A stretch of DNA of 48,347 nucleotides, from the NCBI GenBank assembly GCA_948444865.1, contig CAOJVE010000002.1:1-48347 (forward strand), in the 5' to 3' direction. The position numbers and the translations under genes are program-made. The notes below the pieces were generated by a model, which saw only the letters and a list, made by a program, of their open reading frames with translations, ran no database searches and had not been told where the DNA came from. Shown in pieces: positions 27,888 to 36,926 of this stretch (position 1 is its first letter; the number at the start of each line of letters is the position of its first letter). Source of the DNA: an uncultured Lachnospiraceae bacterium. Its GTDB lineage: Bacteria > Bacillota > Clostridia > Lachnospirales > Lachnospiraceae.

Positions 27888-28739
27888 CTAACCGGCATAC
27901 TGCACTTCCGCAAACATTCCAGTCGATGATGGCCGTGAAGAGTCTTCGGTCCATCCTTTTACCCAGCCGGACTTTCCACCCTTGATTTTCACATGCAGAT
28001 AGATTTTATTGTGCTTGGCGTTCAGGTAAATCCGGTCGATTTTCGCTTTCTGGCCTTTTTTCAGAGTGGCGACGCGTTTTCCGCCGGGAGATTTCAGCGC
28101 CGTCATGGCATAATTGGCGGTCCAGTAGGCTTTCTTTATGTACTTCAGGCGAAAATCCGTAAGTTTGGGCTTTGTGGTCGCCTGCACCAGTTTTCCGTTT
28201 TTATACTGGTAATCCAGGCGGAAACTGATTAATCCCAGAGCATAGGACATAACGCTGTGTTCCACGGTGATTTTGTTGCCGGTTACCTTAAGGATTTTAG
28301 CGTTATTGTGGTAGCCGATTTTAAACATATCGTTCAGGTCTACGACTCTGTTGAATTTGCCGCCGTTATATTGGTAGATGGCGGCGCCCAAAATATCGCC
28401 ATTATCCGTGACGGGAATAATGGCCAGATAAATCTTTTTATTATTCAGTTCCAGCCGTCTTATTTCAAAACTGTAAAAATTACCGTTTATTTCGGGTAAT
28501 GCCTTTTTTCCGTTTAAGGAAACCTGATAACTCTTAAATGCATAGGCGTTGTAGGAGGCAGTGGAAAATCGGAATTTATCCGGCTTTTGGTCCCCGGTGA
28601 AATCGTATTGTTTATAAGTTCGGTTCACATCCAGTTTGATATTGGACGCCTTCGCCTGGGCGGTGACCGGCGCGGCCAAAAACATTGCGGCGATCAGCAG
28701 GACCAGCGCAGCCAGCGCGTTTTTTAAAAAAGTTTTCAT
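27888..28739 (-). CDS. Secreted protein with C-terminal SH3-like domain, function unknown
   Basis: The 283-residue protein starts with a clear signal peptide: Lys near the N-terminus, a hydrophobic core (about 8-26), and a likely cut after AQA or nearby. The N-terminal mature part contains YDFTGDQKPDKFRFS, reminiscent of calcium-binding FG-GAP/VCBS loops. The last 75 residues, with ALKSPGGKRVATLKKGQKAKI and a terminal GWVKGW, look like a bacterial SH3 domain, which often binds cell wall. The role is unknown; wall association is inferred. AAAGGG precedes the ATG. The gene is monocistronic, closed by a strong terminator, and divergent from the acetyltransferase gene. Confidence 0.75.
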   Translation of the reverse strand: MKTFLKNALAALVLLIAAMFLAAPVTAQAKASNIKLDVNRTYKQYDFTGDQKPDKFRFSTASYNAYAFKSYQVSLNGKKALPEINGNFYSFEIRRLELNNKKIYLAIIPVTDNGDILGAAIYQYNGGKFNRVVDLNDMFKIGYHNNAKILKVTGNKITVEHSVMSYALGLISFRLDYQYKNGKLVQATTKPKLTDFRLKYIKKAYWTANYAMTALKSPGGKRVATLKKGQKAKIDRIYLNAKHNKIYLHVKIKGGKSGWVKGWTEDSSRPSSTGMFAEVQYAG

Positions 28740-28827
28740 GTGAATACCCTTTCCAAAAAATAAATAATGATTCTCTTAAAATTATAACATGAAAGAGATG
28801 GGGAAAATATTAAATTAAAATAAATTT

Positions 28828-28856
28828 TTGCGCCATAGGCGATACAGTGGTAATAT
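28828..28856 (+). promoter_or_regulatory. Promoter for the acetyltransferase gene
   Basis: TTGCGC (28828-28833), 17 bp and TAATAT (28851-28856) lie about 50 bp before the start codon. Confidence 0.5.
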
Positions 28857-28905
28857 GGAAGCAAAAAAATTTTGCAGAGCGCAGGGATTCGGAAGGGAGA
28901 AGATT

Positions 28906-29451
28906 ATGAACGGCGTTGAAATCAGAGCGGCGCGTGTGGACGACGCGCGGGAAATCTTGGAAATATATGGATATTATGTGAGCAGGACGGCTGTTTCGTT
29001 CGAGTATGATGTGCCCACGGTGGAGGAATTTCGGCAGCGGATGGCGAAGACATTAGAGAAATATCCTTACTTTGCGGCGGTTCGGGGAAATCATATTGCA
29101 GGCTATGCCTACGCGGGGCCTTTTATCGAACGGGCGGCTTACCAGTATGCGGCTGAGGTGACGATCTATCTGGCGGCAGACGAGAGGCGCCAGGGCATTG
29201 GAAAGGCGCTTTACGGCGCGTTGGAGGCCGCGCTTGGGGAAATGGGCATTCGGAACCTGTACGCCTGCATCGGCTGGCCTGCGGCGGAGGACGAATACCT
29301 GACCTGGGACAGCGCGCGGTTTCATGAGCGCATGGGCTACGTCAAATGCGGAAAGTTTCATAAGTGCGGTTATAAATTCGAGCGGCAGTATGATATGATC
29401 TGGATGGAGAAAATCATCGGATGTGTACAAAATGACCATGGTTTATGGTGA
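28906..29451 (+). CDS. GNAT N-acetyltransferase, phosphinothricin-acetyltransferase-like
   Basis: This 181-residue protein is a GCN5-related acetyltransferase that transfers acetyl from acetyl-CoA to an amine. The sequence follows the phosphinothricin/methionine-sulfoximine acetyltransferase branch: AARVDDAREILEIY at the start, VSFEYDVPTVEEF, GYAYAGPFIERAAY, AEVTIYLAADERRQGIGKAL (the acetyl-CoA loop R-x-x-G-x-G) and a late RFHERMGY. The likely natural substrates are amino-acid analogues, but the substrate is not known here. The frame opens earlier at 28828, but ATG at 28906 is chosen because GGAAGGGAGA lies just before it. It is monocistronic. Confidence 0.88.
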   Translation: MNGVEIRAARVDDAREILEIYGYYVSRTAVSFEYDVPTVEEFRQRMAKTLEKYPYFAAVRGNHIAGYAYAGPFIERAAYQYAAEVTIYLAADERRQGIGKALYGALEAALGEMGIRNLYACIGWPAAEDEYLTWDSARFHERMGYVKCGKFHKCGYKFERQYDMIWMEKIIGCVQNDHGLW

Positions 29452-29486
29452 ATGTGGATAAAGTATAAAAAAAGACTATAAACCTT

Positions 29487-29515
29487 TTGACATATCTGCT
29501 TGATAGTGATAATAT
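29487..29515 (+). promoter_or_regulatory. Orphan promoter in the 29.5-30.1 kb gap
   Basis: A perfect TTGACA (29487-29492), 17 bp and TAATAT (29510-29515) point into 250 bases without a supportable gene. A short inverted pair (GCCGC near 29580 with GGCGGC near 29605) lies downstream. The only frame there (18 codons from about 29531) has no ribosome binding site. Confidence 0.5.
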
Positions 29516-29777
29516 GGTTTCATAGGCAAAATGCTGTTGCTAGACGACTGGACAAAAATCAATGATGAGACAGAAATGCCGCTTTAGTTTACCAGACCAT
29601 GGGCGGCTGTTTTGGCGTTTGGATCGTCAGACGATAGCTCCTATGAGCAGATTATAACAATTCATGCATTCAGATGTAACCCCTAAAATCTTTGTGGAAG
29701 GTTCATTCCAGATTTGCCATTCGTTGGAAACCCTTATAAACAGCGGAATAGTGCAACTCAGAGATTTGAAATTTTCT

Positions 29778-29806
29778 TTACAAAAGGCTAAAGTTTTGTT
29801 ATAATT
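29778..29806 (+). promoter_or_regulatory. Promoter for the giant surface-protein gene
   Basis: TTTACA (29778-29783), exactly 17 bp and TATAAT (29801-29806). The expected start site near 29813 gives a leader of nearly 290 nt. Confidence 0.7.
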
Positions 29807-29832
29807 ATGCCGAAAAACATATTATAATATTA

Positions 29833-30079
29833 GCATGTATATCTTTGAGGCTGCTTTGGGGCCGGATTCCGGCTTTGTCGAGACTGCGCTGATGTGTAAT
29901 GTAACACGGGGCGGTTAGCTTTTATCCCATGGCAATGTCTGGGTGAGCAGGCAGGTCCTTTCCGTTGAGGAGATGTTGGGAGAACAGCAGACCGACTATA
30001 TCTTACGAGGGGAGGGGAGTTCGCTGCGGGGTTAGAAGCGTAAGAGGTCTTGAGAGCTTTCTCTAAAGGATAGCAATGC
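29833..30079 (+). promoter_or_regulatory. Large structured 5' leader RNA, class unknown
   Basis: The leader has a closing helix between its two ends: GCAT (29833-29836) with ATGC (30076-30079), TATCTTT (29840-29846) with AAGGATA (30066-30072, one wobble) and GAG (29847-29849) with CTC (30061-30063). Inside are nested AGACC (29989-29993) with GGTCT (30046-30050), CTTACG (30002-30007) with CGTAAG (30039-30044), and a GCCGG-ATT-CCGGC hairpin (29861-29873). The closing helix ends four bases before the AGGAGG of the next gene. It does not match any riboswitch core I can recall (c-di-GMP-I, cobalamin, T-box and lysine were considered). Confidence 0.5.
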
Positions 30080-30099
30080 AAAAGGAGGAAATGGTTTTT

Positions 30100-33000
30100 A
30101 TGAGGAAAAAAAGATTTACAGCTTTTCTTCTCTCACTGGCAATGGCAGGCACATCGCTTTATACATGTAGTGTTATAGATGTGCAGGCTGCGGCCGTGGA
30201 GCAAGAAGCGGAAAATCCAAATTTAGAGCAGCTGGCCGAGATTCAGGAGCAGGCTGCTGTAGTTGAACAGGTGATCGAGCCGGAAGTGCAGGCACAGGCT
30301 GTTGAAGAAGAGGCTGCGCCGGAAGAGCAGGCTGGAGACATTACCAGTCCGATCAGTCTTAAGGGCGTTACCCAGAATGGGGATGTCCTTGAAACAAACT
30401 GGAAAACAAAAGTTGAGATAACAGATGACAAGCAAAACTATCAGTACGACTTTCAAGTGCTGAAAGATGGTAACACAATAAGTTCAGGCAGTAATGTTAC
30501 CGCGATACAGTTAAGGAAAGAGGATTTTGGCGGCGTATTGACGGTTAATAAGGTCGGCGCTGAATCGACATCTGTAGACATCCAGATTAAGTCTGTGGCT
30601 CCAACAGCTTCTTTGTTGAGCTTTGAAGATGCAACTGTGTCAACGAACGGGGTGTCTTATAATTCAAAATTCCAGGAACCTGTAATCATAGTAAGTGATG
30701 GGGAAAAATTTGAACAGGGAGTTGCGTATAATATCACATATCGGGACAATAAAGAGGTAGGAACTGCAACTGCCGTACTGGAATTTGATAATTCTAAGTG
30801 TCCATATCAGGGGACGATAACAAAGACCTTCCAGATTAAGACAAATGAAATCAAAGGTGTATCCGTAAATGTGCCGGGGAAAGGTTTCCATCGTTATACT
30901 GGACAAAAACAAGATCCTGCAAAAGATACACTTACAGTTACGGAGTCAGGAAATAGCGAAGTAGTGCTGCAGCCAGAAGATTATAACATCACCTGGGATA
31001 ACACTGAAAATGTAGGCAGTGCAAGTGCAAACGTGACACTTACAGGCTATGGAAAGCGTTTTCCTGCAAATACAGTTTTTAAATTGAACAATGTGTTTGA
31101 AATTTCAGCAAATAACACCGCAGTGTTCACGCCATCTTTCAAAGGTGACAAAGCTACATATGAGATTGGCACATCAGTGAATGAGATCAGTGAGAATGTC
31201 ATTGTAAAAGTTGGGGATTCCATTGTCAGCACAGATGATTACGAAGTGGTATCGGTTGATGGCAAAACTGTTTCTGGCGGGCATAAATTTGATGAGTCTG
31301 GCGAACATAAGCTGCAGATCGTAGGCACACGCAATTACGATGGAGCGAAAGTTAAGGCGGAACTTCCTTTCACAATCATCGGAATTAAGGTTTCGGAGGA
31401 TGCGATTAAGGTAAGTTATAACAATAATATTGTTTATGACGGAACTGAGAAAGAGTTGCCACAGTTAACGGTAAGTGTTGACGGAACTGTTTCTGGTCTG
31501 CCAGTAAGCCAGGATGGTATGAAGGAAGGCCAAGATTTTAGGGTTGACTATAAAAATAATGTCAATGCTGGAAGCATAAGCGATAAGCAGGCTCCTACAG
31601 CGGTTATCACTTTGATTAGTGGAAATTATGCTGGAAGCACCAAAACAGTTTCATTTAATATCGCTCAGGCAGACCTTAATACAAATATATCTGCGAAACC
31701 AAAAGAAACGAAGTTCACCTACGACGGCGGTTCACATGTGCCGGAGGTTGATCTGACGAAGAAAAGTTCCACTGCCCATTACGAGATCACCAAGGATGAC
31801 TATAAGGTTGTCATCAGCAAAAATGGCACTGGAAATGGAACAGTTTCTGGTGATTACTGGTGTATGGTTTCAGCGAATGTCAGTGGAAACTATAAAGGTA
31901 AAATAGAGCATATCAAATGTGAGATCCTGCGGAAGAGCATATCAGACAATGATATTACAGGTTTTGATGTTGATGGCAAAACCTATGGTTATACCGGCAG
32001 TGCGGTTATTCCTGAGCTTAGCCTCAAATATGAGAATTCACAGTCGGCAAACAAATTCCTTACGAAGGACACAGATTACATCGTTAAGGGCAATAACAAT
32101 GTAGATAAAGGCGACAATGCTACTATAGTAGTAACTGGAAAAGGTAATTACTGCGGCACTTTAAAAGCTACATTCTCCATTGGAGACAGCGGTTTTACAA
32201 GCGTCAGGGTCAGCACAAACAATCAGCTTAGCTATAGAGGCAAAGTATTGAGCGCAGCTGATCTGGCTCCGATGACGAAGGTTTATTCGGATGGCAAGGA
32301 AGTTTCAACGAATTACTATACTATTTCAGTTGGCGATGTGAAAGATGTTGGAACTTATACGATGACGATCGTTGGAAAAGGCTTTTACAGCAATGCAACT
32401 CCGTATACCCACAAATTCACGGTTGTGCCCAGAGCATTTAATGAAAATAATGTTACCGTGATTTCAACGGCGGCATACAGATATAAAGGTGGTCAGACTG
32501 CCGCTCCAACAGCAAAAATCTCTGATAATGACCTTTCAGGCGCTGAGGCGTTGTTGAAAGAAGGCATTGACTACAGAATTGAGAAAATTAATGACAAAAG
32601 TTGCAGAATTATTGGTATGGGGAACTATACAACAACGATCATTACAAAGCCGTATTCGACAGAGCCAACCAATTTGTCAGAAGTTGCTGAGGTATCATCA
32701 GATGCTGCATTTGTGTATAATACAAGAGAACAGAAGATAGATCCTGCAAAACTTAAAATTCGGGATGCTCTTCATAATGTAGATCTTGCTTACCGTGAAG
32801 ATTTTATCACAGGCCCTATCCCGTCAACTACGCAGGCCGGGACTGTAGATATGCTTATCAAGGGATATGATAACTATACAGGAGAGACAACGATCAGCAT
32901 TAATGTCGCGCCGATGGATATTGCATCAGACGAGGTTAAGCAGATCAGTGAAAATGGTTATGCTACAAGCGTGAATTACACAGGAGTATCAGTAGATTAC

Positions 33001-34875
33001 GTAGCGCCAGCCTCCCTGACAAAGAATTGCCTCTCATTCAATGATGATATTCTTAATGGTAAGAATATGGATTATGATGTGAAACTGAGAATAGATGGCA
33101 AATTAACTGACAGCTACCAGAATGTTGGAGTTTATGACATCGTGGCTGTAGGTAAGGGCAATTATTCAGGCGTACGCGTACTGGGAACACTGACAGTAAA
33201 CGCAATTCAGCTGAAACCAGAAAACTTCCGTCTTTCTGAGACAAGATTCGAATATAAAGAAGGAAGTGTGCCAAACGTTACTGTTATTCCGACGATAGCT
33301 AATCTTCTTCAGGATAGAGATTACACAGTAGAATACGCTGAGAATCCAGGAGAAAGAGGAACACATACGATTACAGTTACTGGTAAAGGTAACTATGCAG
33401 GCACAGTTGAACTGACTTATGTGGTTGGACCAATCACTCTGTCAGAAGGCAATACAGTAATATATTATGCAGGAACAGAGAGTGACAATGCATTAGTACA
33501 GGTGACAGCAGAAGGCAAAGCTCTTGTTCCTGACAAGGATTATGAAGTTGTAAGCGTTGTAGCTAAAGCTGGCACAGATCCAAAAGCATGGGATGTAACC
33601 ATCAAGGGTATTGGCGCATACGAAGGCACATTTACACAGGAAGTTAAAGAAGGCGCAATCACGATCTTAGAAACAAACGTATCTGTAACTGGTAACTTCA
33701 CTTACAATGGCCAGGCGCAGGCTCCAGCTGCATCTGATGTTAAGGTAACAGTAGCAGGCCGTGTACTTTCAGAAAATACAGATTATACAGTAGCTATTCC
33801 GAATGATTCTGTAGACGCTGGAAGCTATGCAGTAACAGTAGTTGGTACAGGAGCTTACACAGGCACAGTACAGGCTGCTTATGAGATTAAAGCGATTGCT
33901 TTCACAGAAGCTGACGTAAAAGTTGAATCAGAAGTTGAATATGCAGGCTCAACTGTAACGCCTCCAATTACAATCACTGTAGACGGCAAAGAACTTGTTT
34001 TAGGTACAGACTATATTGTAGAGTCCGATGATGACATGGAAAATGTCGGTAAGAAGACTGTGACAATCACTGGTATTGGTAACTATGCAAATACTGCACC
34101 GATTGAAAAAACTTTCACCATTGTAGCTGCATCTCTGGCAAATGCAAAGGTTAATGTTTATTCACCAGAATATACAGGAGCTGCACAGACAGCAAAAGTA
34201 ACATCTGTTGTAATGAATAACAGAATTATCCTTAAAGCAGGTGTGGATTACACTGTAGAGACGAAGAAAGCAACAAACGCTGGAACTGTAAAAGTAACAG
34301 TAACCGGTAAAGGCAACTACAAGGGAACAGCAACAGGCAACTTTGTAATTAGGAAAAAAGATATTGCTAAGGCGTCAGTTACAAACATCCAGGATAAGAC
34401 CTACACAGGTAAGGCTGTGGGACAGACAAGCGCTCTGAAGGTTGTTGTAAACAAGAAGAGACTGACGAAAGATAAAGAATATACAGTTTCCTACTCAAAG
34501 AATAAAGCAATTGGTAAGGCTACCTTTAGGATTAAAGGTAAAGGAAATTACACAGGTACAACAAGTGCATATTCCTTTAGGATTTTCCCGAAAAAGGCAA
34601 CAATTGCGAAACTGACAGCTGGAAGCAAACGTTTTACTATCCAGACTAAGAAGCTGGGCGGTGGAGTGAAATACCAGATTCAGTACAGGGTGAAAGGTTC
34701 CAAGGCAGGATACACACGTGTTGAGACCAAGAATTATAAGAAAGTGATTAAAGGTCTGAGAAAAGGCAAGACTTACACAGTTAAAGTACGTGCATACAAG
34801 AAGATTAAAGAGGGTAATACCTGGAAGATGTACTACGGCGCATTCTCAAAAGCAAAGAATGTGAAAGTTAAATAA
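30100..34875 (+). CDS. Giant exported protein with about 16 tandem MBG/Ig-like repeats and a C-terminal FnIII-like domain
   Basis: The 1591-residue protein begins with a signal peptide (MRKKRFTAFLLSLAMAG..., likely cut near VQA, residue 33). An acidic, Glu/Gln/Ala-rich stretch follows (about 35-80). Most of the protein is tandem beta-rich repeats of about 70-90 residues, each with a YTG or YNG entry, a K/D-x-DY-x-V centre and an exit such as VTVTGKGNYxGT; about 16 units can be counted. The final 90 residues (YQIQYRVKGS..., VKVRAYK) resemble a fibronectin type III domain. No LPXTG, SLH or choline-binding anchor is present, so it may be released or held by other proteins. The start at 30100 is 11 bases from AGGAGG; alternative ATGs at 30076 and 30091 are too close or before it. 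It probably acts as an adhesin or matrix protein; this is inference. Confidence 0.82.
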   Translation: MRKKRFTAFLLSLAMAGTSLYTCSVIDVQAAAVEQEAENPNLEQLAEIQEQAAVVEQVIEPEVQAQAVEEEAAPEEQAGDITSPISLKGVTQNGDVLETNWKTKVEITDDKQNYQYDFQVLKDGNTISSGSNVTAIQLRKEDFGGVLTVNKVGAESTSVDIQIKSVAPTASLLSFEDATVSTNGVSYNSKFQEPVIIVSDGEKFEQGVAYNITYRDNKEVGTATAVLEFDNSKCPYQGTITKTFQIKTNEIKGVSVNVPGKGFHRYTGQKQDPAKDTLTVTESGNSEVVLQPEDYNITWDNTENVGSASANVTLTGYGKRFPANTVFKLNNVFEISANNTAVFTPSFKGDKATYEIGTSVNEISENVIVKVGDSIVSTDDYEVVSVDGKTVSGGHKFDESGEHKLQIVGTRNYDGAKVKAELPFTIIGIKVSEDAIKVSYNNNIVYDGTEKELPQLTVSVDGTVSGLPVSQDGMKEGQDFRVDYKNNVNAGSISDKQAPTAVITLISGNYAGSTKTVSFNIAQADLNTNISAKPKETKFTYDGGSHVPEVDLTKKSSTAHYEITKDDYKVVISKNGTGNGTVSGDYWCMVSANVSGNYKGKIEHIKCEILRKSISDNDITGFDVDGKTYGYTGSAVIPELSLKYENSQSANKFLTKDTDYIVKGNNNVDKGDNATIVVTGKGNYCGTLKATFSIGDSGFTSVRVSTNNQLSYRGKVLSAADLAPMTKVYSDGKEVSTNYYTISVGDVKDVGTYTMTIVGKGFYSNATPYTHKFTVVPRAFNENNVTVISTAAYRYKGGQTAAPTAKISDNDLSGAEALLKEGIDYRIEKINDKSCRIIGMGNYTTTIITKPYSTEPTNLSEVAEVSSDAAFVYNTREQKIDPAKLKIRDALHNVDLAYREDFITGPIPSTTQAGTVDMLIKGYDNYTGETTISINVAPMDIASDEVKQISENGYATSVNYTGVSVDYVAPASLTKNCLSFNDDILNGKNMDYDVKLRIDGKLTDSYQNVGVYDIVAVGKGNYSGVRVLGTLTVNAIQLKPENFRLSETRFEYKEGSVPNVTVIPTIANLLQDRDYTVEYAENPGERGTHTITVTGKGNYAGTVELTYVVGPITLSEGNTVIYYAGTESDNALVQVTAEGKALVPDKDYEVVSVVAKAGTDPKAWDVTIKGIGAYEGTFTQEVKEGAITILETNVSVTGNFTYNGQAQAPAASDVKVTVAGRVLSENTDYTVAIPNDSVDAGSYAVTVVGTGAYTGTVQAAYEIKAIAFTEADVKVESEVEYAGSTVTPPITITVDGKELVLGTDYIVESDDDMENVGKKTVTITGIGNYANTAPIEKTFTIVAASLANAKVNVYSPEYTGAAQTAKVTSVVMNNRIILKAGVDYTVETKKATNAGTVKVTVTGKGNYKGTATGNFVIRKKDIAKASVTNIQDKTYTGKAVGQTSALKVVVNKKRLTKDKEYTVSYSKNKAIGKATFRIKGKGNYTGTTSAYSFRIFPKKATIAKLTAGSKRFTIQTKKLGGGVKYQIQYRVKGSKAGYTRVETKNYKKVIKGLRKGKTYTVKVRAYKKIKEGNTWKMYYGAFSKAKNVKVK

Positions 34876-34916
34876 AAAGCCTTGAACAGATAACTTGATT
34901 ATTTGTCAAAATCAAA

Positions 34917-34954
34917 AGAAGCGGGACGGATCGCAGATTCGTTCCCGCTTTTTT
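34917..34954 (+). terminator. Terminator after the surface-protein gene
   Basis: The stem GCGGGA...TCCCGC continues as CGGA/TTCG with a bulge and is followed by TTTTTT. Confidence 0.88.
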
Positions 34955-34966
34955 GTCATACAGCAA

Positions 34967-35008
34967 AAAGAGCAAATCTGCGAAATAAAACAGATTTGCT
35001 CTTTATTT
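34967..35008 (+). terminator. Second hairpin, possible backup terminator
   Basis: A perfect 14-bp inverted repeat (AAAGAGCAAATCTG at 34967-34980 with CAGATTTGCTCTTT at 34991-35004, 10-nt loop) is followed by ATTT. It lies 13 bases after the first terminator. Confidence 0.65.
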
Positions 35009-35115
35009 AAGAAATAGAAAATGCGTATCTACAGATGAAAAATAATACAGGATGTTTGACGGATGCAATGAATTAGAAATTCAAAAAGGGTGGGCATAAT
35101 TCCGGTGAAAAATCG

Positions 35116-35144
35116 TTTTCAAAAGATGAAAAAACTGATATAAT
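35116..35144 (+). promoter_or_regulatory. Promoter for the kinase-LRR-MoxR operon
   Basis: TTTTCA (35116-35121), 17 bp and a perfect TATAAT (35139-35144), about 50 bp before the kinase start. Confidence 0.55.
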
Positions 35145-35192
35145 TCATATAAGATTTAGGGAACCATTCACGGATCGCGAGGTTTACGGATT

Positions 35193-36911
35193 ATGAATGC
35201 GATTTTAGGATATATCAGCCGGCATATGCTGCCGTTGTTTTTGTTGCTGGCGGCGTCTGTCTTCGCTGTGTTCTGTTTGGGGCTTTACCTGCGGGAGAAA
35301 AAGAGGGCGCGGCAGACAGAAGGCACGGTGTCGGGGGAGCGGGCGTTTTACCAGGCTTTTGCCGTGCATGAGCAGGAATTTTTTCTTTTGATCCAAAAGA
35401 GTGATCTGCGGATCTTATATATCAGCCCCAATTTTCAGGCGATCACAGGAATGGACGATGCGCTGGTCCGCTCCGATCTTGAGACGCTGAAAAAGCTGGT
35501 CACGCCCAAGACGGCCAGGCATATCGTCCAGCAGCTAAAGGAGTGGGACGGGGCGCAGGAGCTGAAGATGGAGTTTGATTACCAGGCGGCAGGGCGGGAG
35601 GCGTTTTCCCATGGATGCGCATCCATTCAGATTGACGAAAGCGGCGTCTATTATCTGGCGGTGTTTAGGGATATCACGGAGGATCATGAGACGCGGGTGG
35701 CCATGCAGGCGGAGCTTGCGCAGGCGTACCAGGAGAGCCAGGCGAAGACGGATTTCCTCTCGAAGATGTCCCATGAGATCCGCACGCCTATGAACGGGAT
35801 CCTGGGGATGCTCAGTCTGGCCAAGGTGCATGTGGAGGACCCGCAGCAGACGGATTATTATCTGGATCGGGCGGAGAGCCTGTCCCAGTTTTTGCTCACG
35901 CTGATCAATGATATTTTGGATATGTCCCGTATCGAGAGCGGGAAAATGGAGCTGGAGAAGGCGGCGTTCGATCTTTTTGAGGTGGCCGAAAAGCTGGATT
36001 CCATGTTCCGCAGCACCACGGAGGCGAAAAATCTTCAGTGGGATGTGCAGATGCAGGACTTTGACGTGCGCCGCGTGGTGGGGGATGAGCTGCGCATGAC
36101 CCAGGTGATCATCAATTTCATTTCCAATGCGGTGAAATTCACGCCGCCAGGGGGAGCGGTCACGGTCACTTTCCGGCAGATGCATAAGATCGACGGAAAT
36201 CTGCATCTGATGATCCGCGTGAGGGATACGGGAAAAGGGATCAAGTCGGATTTTATAAGCCGCATATTCCGGCCCTTTGAGCAGGAAGACGCGTCCACGG
36301 CCCATCATTATGGGGGCAGTGGTCTGGGAATGGCCATTGCCGATAACATTGTGAGATTGATGGGCGGGGAGATCATCGTGGAGAGCGAGGAAGGCAAGGG
36401 GACGGAATTTGTAGTTTACATCAACATGCCCATCGCCGAAGGCGACCAGAGTGTGCCCGCGTCCTGGAAAGACGCGCGGCCGGCGGATGAGGCCGGGGAC
36501 CGCAAGAAGGCCATCGAGGACTTTACGCTGGAGGGCCTGCATATCCTTTTAGCAGAGGACAACGATATAAATGCGGAGATCGCTATCGAGATCATGGAAA
36601 TGGAAGGAGCCGTGCTGGAGCGGGCCTGCGATGGCCTGGAGGCGGTGCGCATGTTCCAGGAAAGCCCGGAAAATGGCTACGACGCCATCCTCATGGATAT
36701 CCAGATGCCGAACATGACGGGCTGGGAGGCGGCGGCCGAGATCCGCAAGCTGGACAGGAGCGACGCGGATATTCCGATTTTCGCCATGTCGGCCAATGCG
36801 TTTGTGGAAGACAAGCGGCATTCGGTGGAAGTGGGCATGAACGGACATATTTCCAAACCTGTGGATTACGACGAAGTGCGGCAGAGGCTGGGCGAGGCGC
36901 TTTTGAGATAG
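35193..36911 (+). CDS. Hybrid sensor histidine kinase (TM-PAS-HisKA-HATPase-REC)
   Basis: This 572-residue membrane protein combines kinase and receiver. One transmembrane helix (about 12-33) leaves almost no outside part, so sensing must be inside or in the membrane. A PAS domain follows (about 50-165, LRILYISPNFQAITGM). The phosphoacceptor is His194 in KMSHEIRTPMNG. The ATPase has the N box FISNAVKFTPPGG and glycine boxes DTGKGI and GGSGLGMAI. The C-terminal receiver (about 445-570) has the phosphorylatable Asp502 in LMDIQMP and the conserved lysine in SKPVD. No output domain is present, so a phosphotransfer partner elsewhere is expected. It is the first gene of a five-gene operon, 15 bp before the LRR gene. 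The ribosome binding site is weak. Confidence 0.92.
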   Translation: MNAILGYISRHMLPLFLLLAASVFAVFCLGLYLREKKRARQTEGTVSGERAFYQAFAVHEQEFFLLIQKSDLRILYISPNFQAITGMDDALVRSDLETLKKLVTPKTARHIVQQLKEWDGAQELKMEFDYQAAGREAFSHGCASIQIDESGVYYLAVFRDITEDHETRVAMQAELAQAYQESQAKTDFLSKMSHEIRTPMNGILGMLSLAKVHVEDPQQTDYYLDRAESLSQFLLTLINDILDMSRIESGKMELEKAAFDLFEVAEKLDSMFRSTTEAKNLQWDVQMQDFDVRRVVGDELRMTQVIINFISNAVKFTPPGGAVTVTFRQMHKIDGNLHLMIRVRDTGKGIKSDFISRIFRPFEQEDASTAHHYGGSGLGMAIADNIVRLMGGEIIVESEEGKGTEFVVYINMPIAEGDQSVPASWKDARPADEAGDRKKAIEDFTLEGLHILLAEDNDINAEIAIEIMEMEGAVLERACDGLEAVRMFQESPENGYDAILMDIQMPNMTGWEAAAEIRKLDRSDADIPIFAMSANAFVEDKRHSVEVGMNGHISKPVDYDEVRQRLGEALLR

Positions 36912-36926
36912 TCATGGAGGCGGTTT

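Noticed and set aside
30400..34700. Regular repeats checked for a CRISPR array
   Set aside because: The periodicity is at protein level in one long frame; there are no identical short direct repeats with unique spacers.
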